Notes under the pieces: generated by a model
What the model saw: the letters and a program-made list of their open reading frames with translations, nothing else
Databases searched by the model: none
What the model was told of the DNA's origin: nothing
Made by a program: the position numbers and the translations under genes
Shown here: one piece after another, positions 1 through 6,528 of the stretch
How the letters are laid out: every line of letters starts with the position of its first letter
Position numbering within the stretch: the first letter of the stretch is position 1
Assembly: GCA_036397095.1 (NCBI GenBank)
Contig: DASWJQ010000081.1
Location: forward strand, 1-26,920
Source: DASWJQ01 sp036397095
GTDB taxonomy: Bacteria > Chloroflexota > Anaerolineae > Anaerolineales > E44-bin32
Length of the DNA stretch: 26,920 nucleotides
Reading direction: 5' to 3'

Positions 1-52
1 CCATGGTGGGGAGGGGGATGCAGCGGGTGAGGGCGTACCGGGATTGAGGGGG

Positions 53-131
53 TAGGTGATAAGTGATAGGTGATTGGTGATGAGCAATGCGTGATTGGGG
101 ATTAGGGATTGGGGACTTGGGATTAGGGATT
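53..131. repeat. degenerate GTGATTR / GGGATTR tandem repeat tract
   Basis: About 80 bases are built from repeated 6-7-mers: GTGAT-type units (GGTGAT, AGTGAT, GGTGAT, GGTGAT) grade into GGGATTA / GGGATTG / GGGACTT / GGGATTA / GGGATT. The pattern looks like replication slippage of a short unit and is non-coding. No gene or known element is associated with it. Confidence 0.6.
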
Positions 132-285
132 TCGCCATGTCGAGCCCAAGGTCTGGGATCATGCTGACCTTCTTAAGCAGGGGGCCTTGCTGAGCCTGTT
201 GAAGAGGGCGTAGGGCGGTAGATTGACTGCTGACCGCTGACTGCCTAGCGCTCGGTGCTTGGTGCCCGGCGCGCCCCGGACTCGC

Positions 286-313
286 TTGACTCATCCCACT
301 CCGCCTCTATAAT
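286..313 (+). promoter_or_regulatory. sigma-70-type promoter of the nucleoside operon
   Basis: A -35 box TTGACT (286-291) and a perfect -10 box TATAAT (308-313) are separated by 16 bp. Transcription would start near 320, giving a leader of about 100 nt before the kinase start. The operator at 390-403 would then lie inside the transcribed leader, consistent with a roadblock type of repression. Seen by eye only; the start site is not mapped. Confidence 0.6.
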
Positions 314-389
314 CCGGACAAGAGGTCAATTCCTCCGCTGCCCGCACCAACACCGAACCCTAGCTTTGTCCTCTTTTTTTGCAGACCGC

Positions 390-403
390 TGTTACCGGTA
401 ACA
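390..403. promoter_or_regulatory. predicted LacI-family operator (perfect 14-bp palindrome)
   Basis: TGTTACCGGTAACA reads the same on both strands and has the central CpG typical of LacI-family operators. It matches the core of the E. coli GntR/IdnR gluconate operator as I remember it. It lies 18 bp before the first gene of the operon that encodes a LacI-family repressor (4238-5278). I found no second copy in the intergenic regions of this window. That this repressor binds it is an inference. Confidence 0.65.
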
Positions 404-421
404 ATCGGATGCTGGCGAGCC

Positions 422-1345
422 ATGACAATCGTGGTATTCGGAAGCATCAATATGGATCTGACTACCTATGCCGAACGATTGCCGCGGCTGGGTGAGACGC
501 TGTTCGGCACCAGCTTCAACTTGGCCGCCGGCGGCAAGGGGGCCAACCAGGCCGTCGGCGCCGCCCGGCTGGGTGCGGCCGTCGCCTTTGTCGGACGGGT
601 CGGGCAGGATATGTTCGGCCCGGCCGCCCGCCAGGCGCTCGAGCAGGAAGGGATCGATACCGCTGGCCTGCAAACCGATCCCGATCATGGCACCGGACTG
701 GCCGTCATCAATGTCGACCGGGCCGCCGACAACGCCATCGTCGTGATCTCGGGCGCCAACATGGCCCTCGACCAAAACGATCTTGACCGCGCCGCCAGCC
801 AGTTGGCCAGAGCCAGGCTCGTCCTGCTCCAATTGGAGGTCCCACAGGCCGCCAGCCAGGCGCTGGCCGCCCGGGCGCGCCAGCGTGGGGTTCGCGTCGT
901 CCTCGATCCAGCGCCGGCTCAACCGCTGCCCGACGAATTCCTGGCCAATGTAGATGTGTTGACCCCGAACGAGGTTGAGGCGGCCAGTCTGGTTGGCTTC
1001 CCGGTCGATACGATGTCAGCCGCCCAGGCGGCCGCCGATCAGCTGCGGGCCCGTGGCCCGGCGGCCGTCATCGTCAAGCTCGGCGCACAAGGCGCCTACT
1101 GCTCGTCCGGCGAGTGGTCGGGCCAGCAACCCCCGTTCAGGGTCGATTCGCTAGACACGGTGGCTGCCGGCGATGCCTTCAATGCCGGTCTGGCGGTTGC
1201 GCTGGCTGAGGGTGCCGGCCTGCAGCCGGCGGTACGCTGGGGCGCCGCTGCTGGTGCGCTCGCCACCACCCGGCGCGGCGCCATCCCCGCCATGCCCAGC
1301 CGTGACGAAGTGCTGGCCCTGCTCGCTGAGCGAATCAAGTCATGA
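422..1345 (+). CDS. rbsK: PfkB-family carbohydrate kinase, ribokinase-like
   Basis: A 307-aa PfkB kinase that probably phosphorylates ribose released from nucleosides to ribose 5-phosphate in the cytoplasm. The N-terminal substrate motif GGKGANQA is at residues 37-44, the NXXE-type magnesium motif TPNE at 181-184, and the C-terminal anion-hole/catalytic motif DTVAAGDAF at 245-253 with the catalytic Asp at 251. This is close to the DTTAAGDTF of ribokinase. Length is normal for ribokinase (about 300-310). The ATG at 422 has only a weak GGCGAG-type ribosome site. It is the first gene of the operon, behind the promoter and operator, and its last codons overlap the amidohydrolase start by 4 bases. 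Substrate could also be deoxyribose or a nucleoside; ribose is favoured by sequence and neighbours. Confidence 0.88.
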   Translation: MTIVVFGSINMDLTTYAERLPRLGETLFGTSFNLAAGGKGANQAVGAARLGAAVAFVGRVGQDMFGPAARQALEQEGIDTAGLQTDPDHGTGLAVINVDRAADNAIVVISGANMALDQNDLDRAASQLARARLVLLQLEVPQAASQALAARARQRGVRVVLDPAPAQPLPDEFLANVDVLTPNEVEAASLVGFPVDTMSAAQAAADQLRARGPAAVIVKLGAQGAYCSSGEWSGQQPPFRVDSLDTVAAGDAFNAGLAVALAEGAGLQPAVRWGAAAGALATTRRGAIPAMPSRDEVLALLAERIKS

Positions 1346-2682
1346 CGTACTTGGCGGCCGATGTCCTGCTGACGCTCGACCCGGTCGGCCGCATCCACGC
1401 GCCGGGATTCCTTCAGATCGAGGGCGGGGTCATCCGCGCAGTTGAGGCCGGCAATCCTCCTGACGCGGTTGCCGGGGTCGTCGAGAGGTTGCCCGGTCGA
1501 TTGGTCATGCCCGGTCTGGTCAACGCCCATACCCATTCACCGATGGTCCTGTTCCGCGGCCTGGCCGAGGGCCATTCGCTATTGACGATCGAGGGATGGA
1601 CTCGGGCGATCCGCTCGTGGGAGGAAGTTCTCGATCCGGACTGGGTGGGCACGGCCGTGACCGTTTCCTGCGCCGAGATGATCCGCAGCGGCACAACCAC
1701 CTTTGCCGACCAGTACTTCCACATGGATCGGATCGTCCCGGCGGTCCGCAAGACCGGCCTGCGGGCCGCATTGGCCTATGGCATCGTTGAACTTGGAGAG
1801 CCCGGCGCCGCTGACCATGAACTGGCGGCTGCTGAATCGTTCCTCGAAACCGTGGCCGCCGATGGGCGCATCGACGGTTGGCTGGGCCCCCATGCCCTAT
1901 TCGTCGATAACAGCCCGGATCTCATCCAGCGCGAGCTGGCATTGGCCGACCGCTATCAGACCGGGCTTCACATTCACCTGTCGACCTCCGGGGAAGAGGA
2001 TCACTACTGCCAACTGTATTTTGGCCAGACTGCCATCGAGCACATGGCGCAGCTTGGTGTGCTCGATCGCCGCCTGCTGGCAGCTCATTGCCTGACATTG
2101 CCGGCCTCCGATTATCCAGAGCTCGCCGGCCGGGACTTCAGCGCCGTGTTATGCGCCTCGGCTTGTATGCGGGCCGGGGCGCCGGCGCCGGCGGCTGTCG
2201 CCATGCGTGAAGCCGGCGTCCATCTTGCCATCGGCAGCGACAACGTGGCCAACAACAACAGCTACGATTTATTTCAGGAGCTCAGAACCTTGGCCAAACT
2301 GCTGTCGTTTGATATGGGCCGGCCCGCCCCGTTTGACGCCGAAGAGCTGTTGCGCATGGCCACGCTGGGCGGTGCCCAGGCCCTGGGGTTGGACGACCAA
2401 ATCGGGACGCTTGAGGTGGGCAAGCAGGCTGACTTGATCGCGCTCGATTTGGAGGCCATCGGTTGGGCGCCTCACGGCGGTCAGGATTGGTACACCGCTT
2501 TGGTCTACGCCGTCGATGGCGGCCATGTGACCGACAACATGGTCGGTGGGGATTGGCTCTATCGCGACGGCGACTGGGTCACGCTCGATTATGCCGAAGC
2601 CCGCCGTCGGTTGGAAGACGCCCACGCTGGCCTGCGCCAGCGGCGAGCAGGGAGAGTGGCCGATGCCGCGTCTGGTCATTGA
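1342..2682 (+). CDS. amidohydrolase of the MtaD/SAH-deaminase (ATZ/TRZ) type
   Basis: A 446-aa metal-dependent hydrolase, probably acting on a nucleoside or base (adenosine, methylthioadenosine or SAH-type deamination). The metal ligands of the amidohydrolase fold are visible: HTH at 63-65, HIH at 210-212, His249 in AAHC, and Asp300 in GSDN. The terminal strand motif 'GTLEVGKQADLIALD' is typical. Oddly, the acidic residue normally found three after the third metal His (HLxET) is Thr215 (HLST), although Glu219 and Glu220 follow. Activity may therefore differ from textbook deaminases. The ATG overlaps the preceding kinase stop (ATGACG/TGA), indicating coupling. The 3' end overlaps the next gene's start by about 20 bases. 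Family assignment is firm; substrate is not. Confidence 0.85.
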   Translation: MTYLAADVLLTLDPVGRIHAPGFLQIEGGVIRAVEAGNPPDAVAGVVERLPGRLVMPGLVNAHTHSPMVLFRGLAEGHSLLTIEGWTRAIRSWEEVLDPDWVGTAVTVSCAEMIRSGTTTFADQYFHMDRIVPAVRKTGLRAALAYGIVELGEPGAADHELAAAESFLETVAADGRIDGWLGPHALFVDNSPDLIQRELALADRYQTGLHIHLSTSGEEDHYCQLYFGQTAIEHMAQLGVLDRRLLAAHCLTLPASDYPELAGRDFSAVLCASACMRAGAPAPAAVAMREAGVHLAIGSDNVANNNSYDLFQELRTLAKLLSFDMGRPAPFDAEELLRMATLGGAQALGLDDQIGTLEVGKQADLIALDLEAIGWAPHGGQDWYTALVYAVDGGHVTDNMVGGDWLYRDGDWVTLDYAEARRRLEDAHAGLRQRRAGRVADAASGH

Positions 2683-3589
2683 CACCGATCCCGGCGTCGA
2701 CGACGCACAGGCCATCATGTTGGCGGCGGCCTATCCGCACACCACGATCGAGGCGATCACGACCGTCGCCGGCAATGTCAGCCTGGACAAAACAACCGCC
2801 AATGCCTGCACGGTGCTTGATGCGCTGGAGCTGGCTACCCCGGTCTACGCCGGCTGCCCGCTCGCGCTGCTCGGCAGTATGCACGATGCAAGCTACGTCC
2901 ACGGGGAAGATGGATTGGGAGACGCCGGCTTCGAACCATCAGCGCGCCCGGTTGAAGCGGAGCACGCCGTCCTGGCTTTGATCAGGCTGGCGAACGAATC
3001 TCCCGGTGAGCTGACGCTGGTTGCCCTAGGCCCATTGACGAATGTGGCACTGGCGACGCGCCTCGATCCGGACCTGCCTACCAAGTACAAAGCGTTGGTC
3101 TGCATGGGCGGCGCCATTCGGGGCATGGGCAACACGCCCAATCCTTCGGCCGAGTTCAATGTATACAGCGATCCGGAGGCGGCCCAGATCGTTTACAAGA
3201 GCTGGCCCGACCCGCTTTTGATTCCCTGGGAGACGGTAGTTGATCATGCGCTTGAAGAGCCGGCGCTGGAGGCGTTGTTAGCCGTCCAATCGCCGAAGGC
3301 CGAGTTCTTTCGCGCCATCACTGGCAAGACTTTGAAGTTCATCGAACAGCGTCTTGGGGGTCGCCGTCTGTTTGCGGCCGACTCGCTGGCAATGGCGGCC
3401 GCACTCGAACCCGAGTCGATTCAGCAGATTGAGCACCGCCATGTTCAAGTGGCGATGGGGGAGGGCCATACCCGCGGCCAAACCACCGTTGATTGGTTCC
3501 GTACGACCGAGGGAAAGCCGAATGTGCGCATGGTGCTGGCGTTCGATCCCAAGCGCTGGCAGCAACTGCTGATGGATTCGGTCACATAA
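2663..3589 (+). CDS. nucleoside hydrolase (inosine-uridine preferring family)
   Basis: A 308-aa protein that should cleave the N-glycosidic bond of ribonucleosides, giving base and ribose; the ribose would feed the adjacent ribokinase. The calcium/ribose-binding signature DTDPGVDDA is at residues 7-15, followed by HGEDGLGD, ALGPLTN, and the GGA...GNTxxxAEFNxxxDPEAA block. The C-terminal HD motif of classical inosine-uridine hydrolases reads AADSLAMA, so the Asp is kept but the preceding His is Ala. The ATG at 2663 was chosen because the signature follows directly and GGGAGAG precedes it by a few bases; the longer open frame would overlap the amidohydrolase extensively. Length is normal (300-315). 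Confidence 0.88.
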   Translation: MPRLVIDTDPGVDDAQAIMLAAAYPHTTIEAITTVAGNVSLDKTTANACTVLDALELATPVYAGCPLALLGSMHDASYVHGEDGLGDAGFEPSARPVEAEHAVLALIRLANESPGELTLVALGPLTNVALATRLDPDLPTKYKALVCMGGAIRGMGNTPNPSAEFNVYSDPEAAQIVYKSWPDPLLIPWETVVDHALEEPALEALLAVQSPKAEFFRAITGKTLKFIEQRLGGRRLFAADSLAMAAALEPESIQQIEHRHVQVAMGEGHTRGQTTVDWFRTTEGKPNVRMVLAFDPKRWQQLLMDSVT

Positions 3590-3601
3590 AGAGGGGTAGG
3601 C

Positions 3602-3670
3602 ATGCGGACAACGCAGCTCAACAATGGGGAGAGACGATCCAGCCGTGGCCGGCAGGTGGACGACCGATGA
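3602..3670 (+). CDS. possible 22-aa coupling ORF
   Basis: An ATG at 3602 sits 5 bases after a GAGGGG ribosome site. It opens a 22-codon frame whose TGA overlaps the next gene's ATG (ATGA at 3667-3670). The peptide is basic and polar, rich in Arg and Ser, and resembles no family I know. It could be a translational-coupling leader or chance. Confidence 0.3.
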   Translation: MRTTQLNNGERRSSRGRQVDDR

Positions 3671-4254
3671 GCGGCAGCCAGCCTGTGATGGACCCATGGA
3701 CCGAGGTCCGGACGCGGCATGGATTCCAGGCAGATGAGTTGATCTCGGCGCTGCAGAAGGAGATACGGCGCGGCCAAGTCGAGAACGCCGGGGCTCTGGC
3801 CTATGAAATGGCTACCACCAGTCCGGAGCTCGAGCACATGTTGTGGCAGCGGCTGAAAGTCATCAGTGTCGAAGATGTTGGCTTGGGCAATCCGATGGCG
3901 CCGATCCTGGTTGACACCTTGGAGCGCTTCAGCCAGGGCTTCGAGCGAGGCAGCGGCGACCGCCGCCTGTTTGTCATCCATGCCGTCCGCTACTTGAGCA
4001 CAAGCATGAAGGACCGCTCGAGCGACGAGATGTCGCAATGGCTGGCCTGGGCCATTGAATCCGGAAACCTGTTGCCAACGGTCCCGGATTATGCGCTGGA
4101 CATGCACACGCAGCGTGGCAGCCAGATGGGCCGCAGCCGCCGTCACTTCTTTGAGGAAGCGGCCAAGATCGAGCCTGAACTGCCCAATCGTGACACCACC
4201 TACCACCAGCGCCTGCTGGAGGGATTGGACGAGCGCGGTGCGCAAGAAGAATGA
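3667..4254 (+). CDS. stand-alone RarA/MgsA C-terminal-like protein
   Basis: A 195-aa soluble protein. Residues about 20-85 (ADELISALQKEIRRG ... VEDVGLGNP) resemble the C-terminal helical region of RarA/MgsA AAA+ ATPases, where 'SAxxKSxRGSDxxAA' and 'SEDIGLADP' occur. Residues about 140-185 (DMHTQRGSQMGRSRRHFFEEAAK) also fit that family's tail. No Walker A or B motif is present, so it lacks the ATPase half. The ATG at 3667 was chosen because GGCAGG lies about 10 bases upstream and the similarity starts soon after; an ATG at 3688 is the alternative. The C-terminus overlaps the repressor start by 17 bases. Its role in a nucleoside operon is unknown. Confidence 0.7.
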   Translation: MSGSQPVMDPWTEVRTRHGFQADELISALQKEIRRGQVENAGALAYEMATTSPELEHMLWQRLKVISVEDVGLGNPMAPILVDTLERFSQGFERGSGDRRLFVIHAVRYLSTSMKDRSSDEMSQWLAWAIESGNLLPTVPDYALDMHTQRGSQMGRSRRHFFEEAAKIEPELPNRDTTYHQRLLEGLDERGAQEE

Positions 4255-5278
4255 TAGCCGCCGGCCGACGATGGCCGATGTCGCCGCCCGGGCCGGTGTT
4301 TCCAAAATGACCGTCTCTCGGGTGCTCAACCAGCATGCCGGCGTCGCCGACGAAACGGCCCAGCGGGTGGTGGCGGCGGTCGACGAGTTGAACTATGTTC
4401 GCAGCCATCGGGGCCGAAGTCTGGCAGTCGGCCGCTCGCACGTGTTGGGGATGATCGTGCTGGATATCAGCAGCGAATGGATTTGGCCGCTGGTGCATGG
4501 CGCCGGCCGCCAGGCCGAGGAACTTGGCTACCAGGTGCTGCTGCGTACGACCGGCGCTGGTGAGGTCGCCTCATTCGATCTGGGACAGCCCCCGCTAGAC
4601 AGCGACCTGCTGGACGGCTTAATCATTGTCAGCTGGCTGGTGCCGCTCTCCTTTGCCCGCCAGCTGGCAGCCCGCAAGTATCCAGTCGTGTTGATCGACG
4701 CTTTCGAGCGGCCCAGCGATGTCAGCTGGGTAGGGACCCGAGACGAAGAGGGCGCCAGGCTGGCGGTTGAGCACCTGGTGAGTCAGGGGCATACCCGCAT
4801 CGGCTTCATCAGCGGCGGCCGGCGGCCGTACATTGCCCAGCAGCGACAACTCGGCTATGAGCAGGGCATGGCGAAGGCCAAGCTCAGCGGCGGCGACATC
4901 CCGGTGGTGCACGGCGCATTTACCCAGGTTAGCGGCTACCAGGCCGCACTCGAGCTGCTGCGCCAGCCGCGACCGCCAACCGCCATCCTGGCAGCTAACG
5001 ATCTGATGGCCCTTGGCGTATTGCGTGCGGCCAATGACCTGGGGCGTCATGTTCCGCTCGATTTGTCGGTGGTGGGCTTTGATGACATCGCCAGCGCCAG
5101 CCACACCCAACCGCCGTTGACGACGGTCGCTCGGCCTTACGGCGACATGGGCGCCAGTGCCGTACGCTTGCTGATTGACTTAATCTCGAAGCCTGTCGAA
5201 GAGCGCCAGCCCCAGCAAGTCGATTTGCCGACCGAATGGATCGGTCGCCAATCGACGGCTCCGCTGGCGATGCGTTGA
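4238..5278 (+). CDS. LacI-family transcriptional repressor
   Basis: A 346-aa repressor with an N-terminal helix-turn-helix (MADVAARAGVSKMTVSRVLN, about residues 12-31), a hinge near residues 55-65 and a periplasmic-binding-protein-like sensor domain. The sensor ends in the usual 'LSVVGFDDI ... PPLTTV' region. The recognition segment KMTVSR is the one I recall in E. coli GntR. The GTG at 4238 overlaps the previous gene. A GGAGGG lies 14 bases upstream, rather far. An ATG at 4271 is an alternative but would clip the helix-turn-helix. It probably senses an imported nucleoside or ribose derivative and represses the operon through the palindrome at 390-403. Its place mid-operon implies autoregulation. 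Confidence 0.88.
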   Translation: MRKKNDSRRPTMADVAARAGVSKMTVSRVLNQHAGVADETAQRVVAAVDELNYVRSHRGRSLAVGRSHVLGMIVLDISSEWIWPLVHGAGRQAEELGYQVLLRTTGAGEVASFDLGQPPLDSDLLDGLIIVSWLVPLSFARQLAARKYPVVLIDAFERPSDVSWVGTRDEEGARLAVEHLVSQGHTRIGFISGGRRPYIAQQRQLGYEQGMAKAKLSGGDIPVVHGAFTQVSGYQAALELLRQPRPPTAILAANDLMALGVLRAANDLGRHVPLDLSVVGFDDIASASHTQPPLTTVARPYGDMGASAVRLLIDLISKPVEERQPQQVDLPTEWIGRQSTAPLAMR

Positions 5279-5315
5279 ATCCGTATCCTGTGTCCTGAAC
5301 CACGGCAGGAGGGAG

Positions 5316-5372
5316 GTGACCCAAGAGATCTGCACCCGTCAGACGATTGTTGTGCTCGACCAGAACCCATGA
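5316..5372 (+). CDS. possible 18-aa leader peptide before the binding-protein gene
   Basis: In the 106-base gap between repressor and binding-protein genes, a GTG at 5316 follows AGGAGG with short spacing and opens an 18-codon frame. Its TGA (5370-5372) overlaps the GAGGAGAG ribosome site of the next gene. GGAGGTGA (5312-5319), a full complement of the 16S tail, covers the start. No other start codon lies at proper distance from that site. Confidence 0.25.
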   Translation: MTQEICTRQTIVVLDQNP

Positions 5373-5384
5373 GGAGAGACCGAC

Positions 5385-6467
5385 GTGAAGAAGAGATCCA
5401 TTTGGACCTGGCTCAGTCTGGCGCTGGTTGCGGCGCTGGCCTTGAGCGCCTGCGGCGGCGCAACGCCGGGCGCAGTCGAAGAAGAACCCGATTTCAAGTT
5501 CGCCTTGATCACCCCCAACCCGCTGGGCGACCGTTCCTTCATCGACGCCTCCGCCCGCGGCGTGGAGCGAGCCAATGACGAACTCGGACTGGATGGCCGG
5601 ATCATCGAGACCAACAGCATCGCCGAGCAGGAAACGGCAATTCGGTCGGCGTTGGCCGAAGACAACGATCTGATCCTGGCACTGGCACCCGACCCCGAGA
5701 CTCTGCTGTCGATCGCCGCCGAGAATCCGGACCAGAACTTCGGCGTGCCGTCTGACATCTTTGTCGAAGAACTGCCCGACAATGTTTCGGCCTTCCAGGT
5801 CAACGTCCATGAGGGCAGCTTCCTGGTCGGTGTGGTCGCCGGCCTGATGACCGAAACCAACACCGTCGGTGCGGTCGTCGGCGGCGATGCACCCGGCCTC
5901 AACCAGTTCTTCTGGGCCTACAAGCAAGGTGTGCTCGAAGTGTGCCCCGACTGCGAAGTTCTGGTCAGCTATTTGGCCTTCGACTTCTCCAATCCGACGC
6001 TGGGCAAGGAGGCGGCGCTGGCCCAGTACGACCAGGGCGCCGACATCATCTTCCAGGTCGCCGGCCGGTCGGGCGAGGGTGTGATCTCGGCCGCGGCTGA
6101 GACGGGCATGTTCGCCATTGGCGTCGACTCCAATCAAGACTTCATCGAACCCGGCAGTGTCATCGTGTCGATGCTGAAGAGGGTTGATGTCAGCACCTTC
6201 TTGTTGGTGAAGAACACGCTGGAAGGCAACTTCAGCGGCGGTTTCCAGCAAATCAGCATGCAGGAGGGGGCGACCGGCTTGTCGTGGGATGAAGGCTCGA
6301 CCGACTTCGAGGACAATGGTCCCGAGAACATGGTCAGCAAGCTGGACGATGTCAAGACTCAGGTAGAAGAGTACCGCCAGATGATCCTGGACGGCGAGTA
6401 CGAGGTTTGTGATGCGCTGAACAGCGCCGACGCCAGCGCTTGTGAAGGCCTGGCCGCCGGCGGCTAG
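5385..6467 (+). CDS. BMP-family ABC substrate-binding lipoprotein (nucleoside uptake)
   Basis: A 360-aa surface lipoprotein of the BMP/Med/PnrA family, which captures purine or pyrimidine nucleosides for ABC import. The signal peptide is a KKR n-region plus a hydrophobic core ending in lipobox LSAC, with lipidated Cys23. The mature protein starts with an acidic linker and continues with 'FKFALITPNPLGDRSFIDAS', the usual BMP opening. The GTG at 5385 has an excellent GAGGAGAG site. The genes downstream encode the matching ATPase and permeases. The many fixed residues of the BMP fold (AGLMTETNTVGAVVG, DQGADIIFQVAGRSGEG, GVDSNQ) make the family call firm. The nucleoside ligand is inferred from the family and from the neighbouring enzymes. 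Confidence 0.9.
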   Translation: MKKRSIWTWLSLALVAALALSACGGATPGAVEEEPDFKFALITPNPLGDRSFIDASARGVERANDELGLDGRIIETNSIAEQETAIRSALAEDNDLILALAPDPETLLSIAAENPDQNFGVPSDIFVEELPDNVSAFQVNVHEGSFLVGVVAGLMTETNTVGAVVGGDAPGLNQFFWAYKQGVLEVCPDCEVLVSYLAFDFSNPTLGKEAALAQYDQGADIIFQVAGRSGEGVISAAAETGMFAIGVDSNQDFIEPGSVIVSMLKRVDVSTFLLVKNTLEGNFSGGFQQISMQEGATGLSWDEGSTDFEDNGPENMVSKLDDVKTQVEEYRQMILDGEYEVCDALNSADASACEGLAAGG

Positions 6468-6486
6468 CCTGCCTGGCCATTCTTCA

Positions 6487-6512
6487 GCCCCGGGACCCAA
6501 CGGTCCCGGGGC
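6487..6512 (+). terminator. intercistronic hairpin, likely mRNA-stability element
   Basis: A perfect 11-bp stem (6487-6497 with 6502-6512; arm GCCCCGGGACC) closes a CAAC tetraloop between the binding-protein stop and the ATPase ribosome site. No T-run follows, and the ATPase SD GAGGAGG starts two bases later. It is more likely a partial terminator or 3'-exonuclease block that keeps binding-protein mRNA in excess, as known for other transporter operons. Confidence 0.6.
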
Positions 6513-6528
6513 CGAGGAGGGTAGTTAC

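Larger units (their letters stand above)
1..421. other. non-coding upstream region of the nucleoside operon
   Basis: No convincing gene is seen here. The left part carries degenerate tandem repeats. The middle (about 140-285) is ordinary intergenic sequence with a short 'GCTGAGCCTGTTGAAGA' stretch resembling extragenic repeats common in environmental genomes. The right part holds a promoter, a pyrimidine/T-rich tract at 371-380 and a palindromic operator. The only long minus-strand reading frame reaching into it (to 922) mirrors the kinase gene and is treated as a shadow. Confidence 0.6.

Noticed and set aside
53..131. Possible CRISPR array in the tandem repeat
   Set aside because: Units are 6-7 bases, degenerate and without spacers.
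5185..5205. GAAGCCTGTCGAAGAGC, resembling an extragenic repeat
   Set aside because: It lies inside the repressor coding region in a natural reading frame, so the match is probably chance.
4995..6500. 501-aa minus-strand open frame
   Set aside because: It lies antisense to the repressor and binding-protein genes, which have clear families and ribosome sites. Its protein shows no motifs; such shadows are expected in GC-rich DNA.
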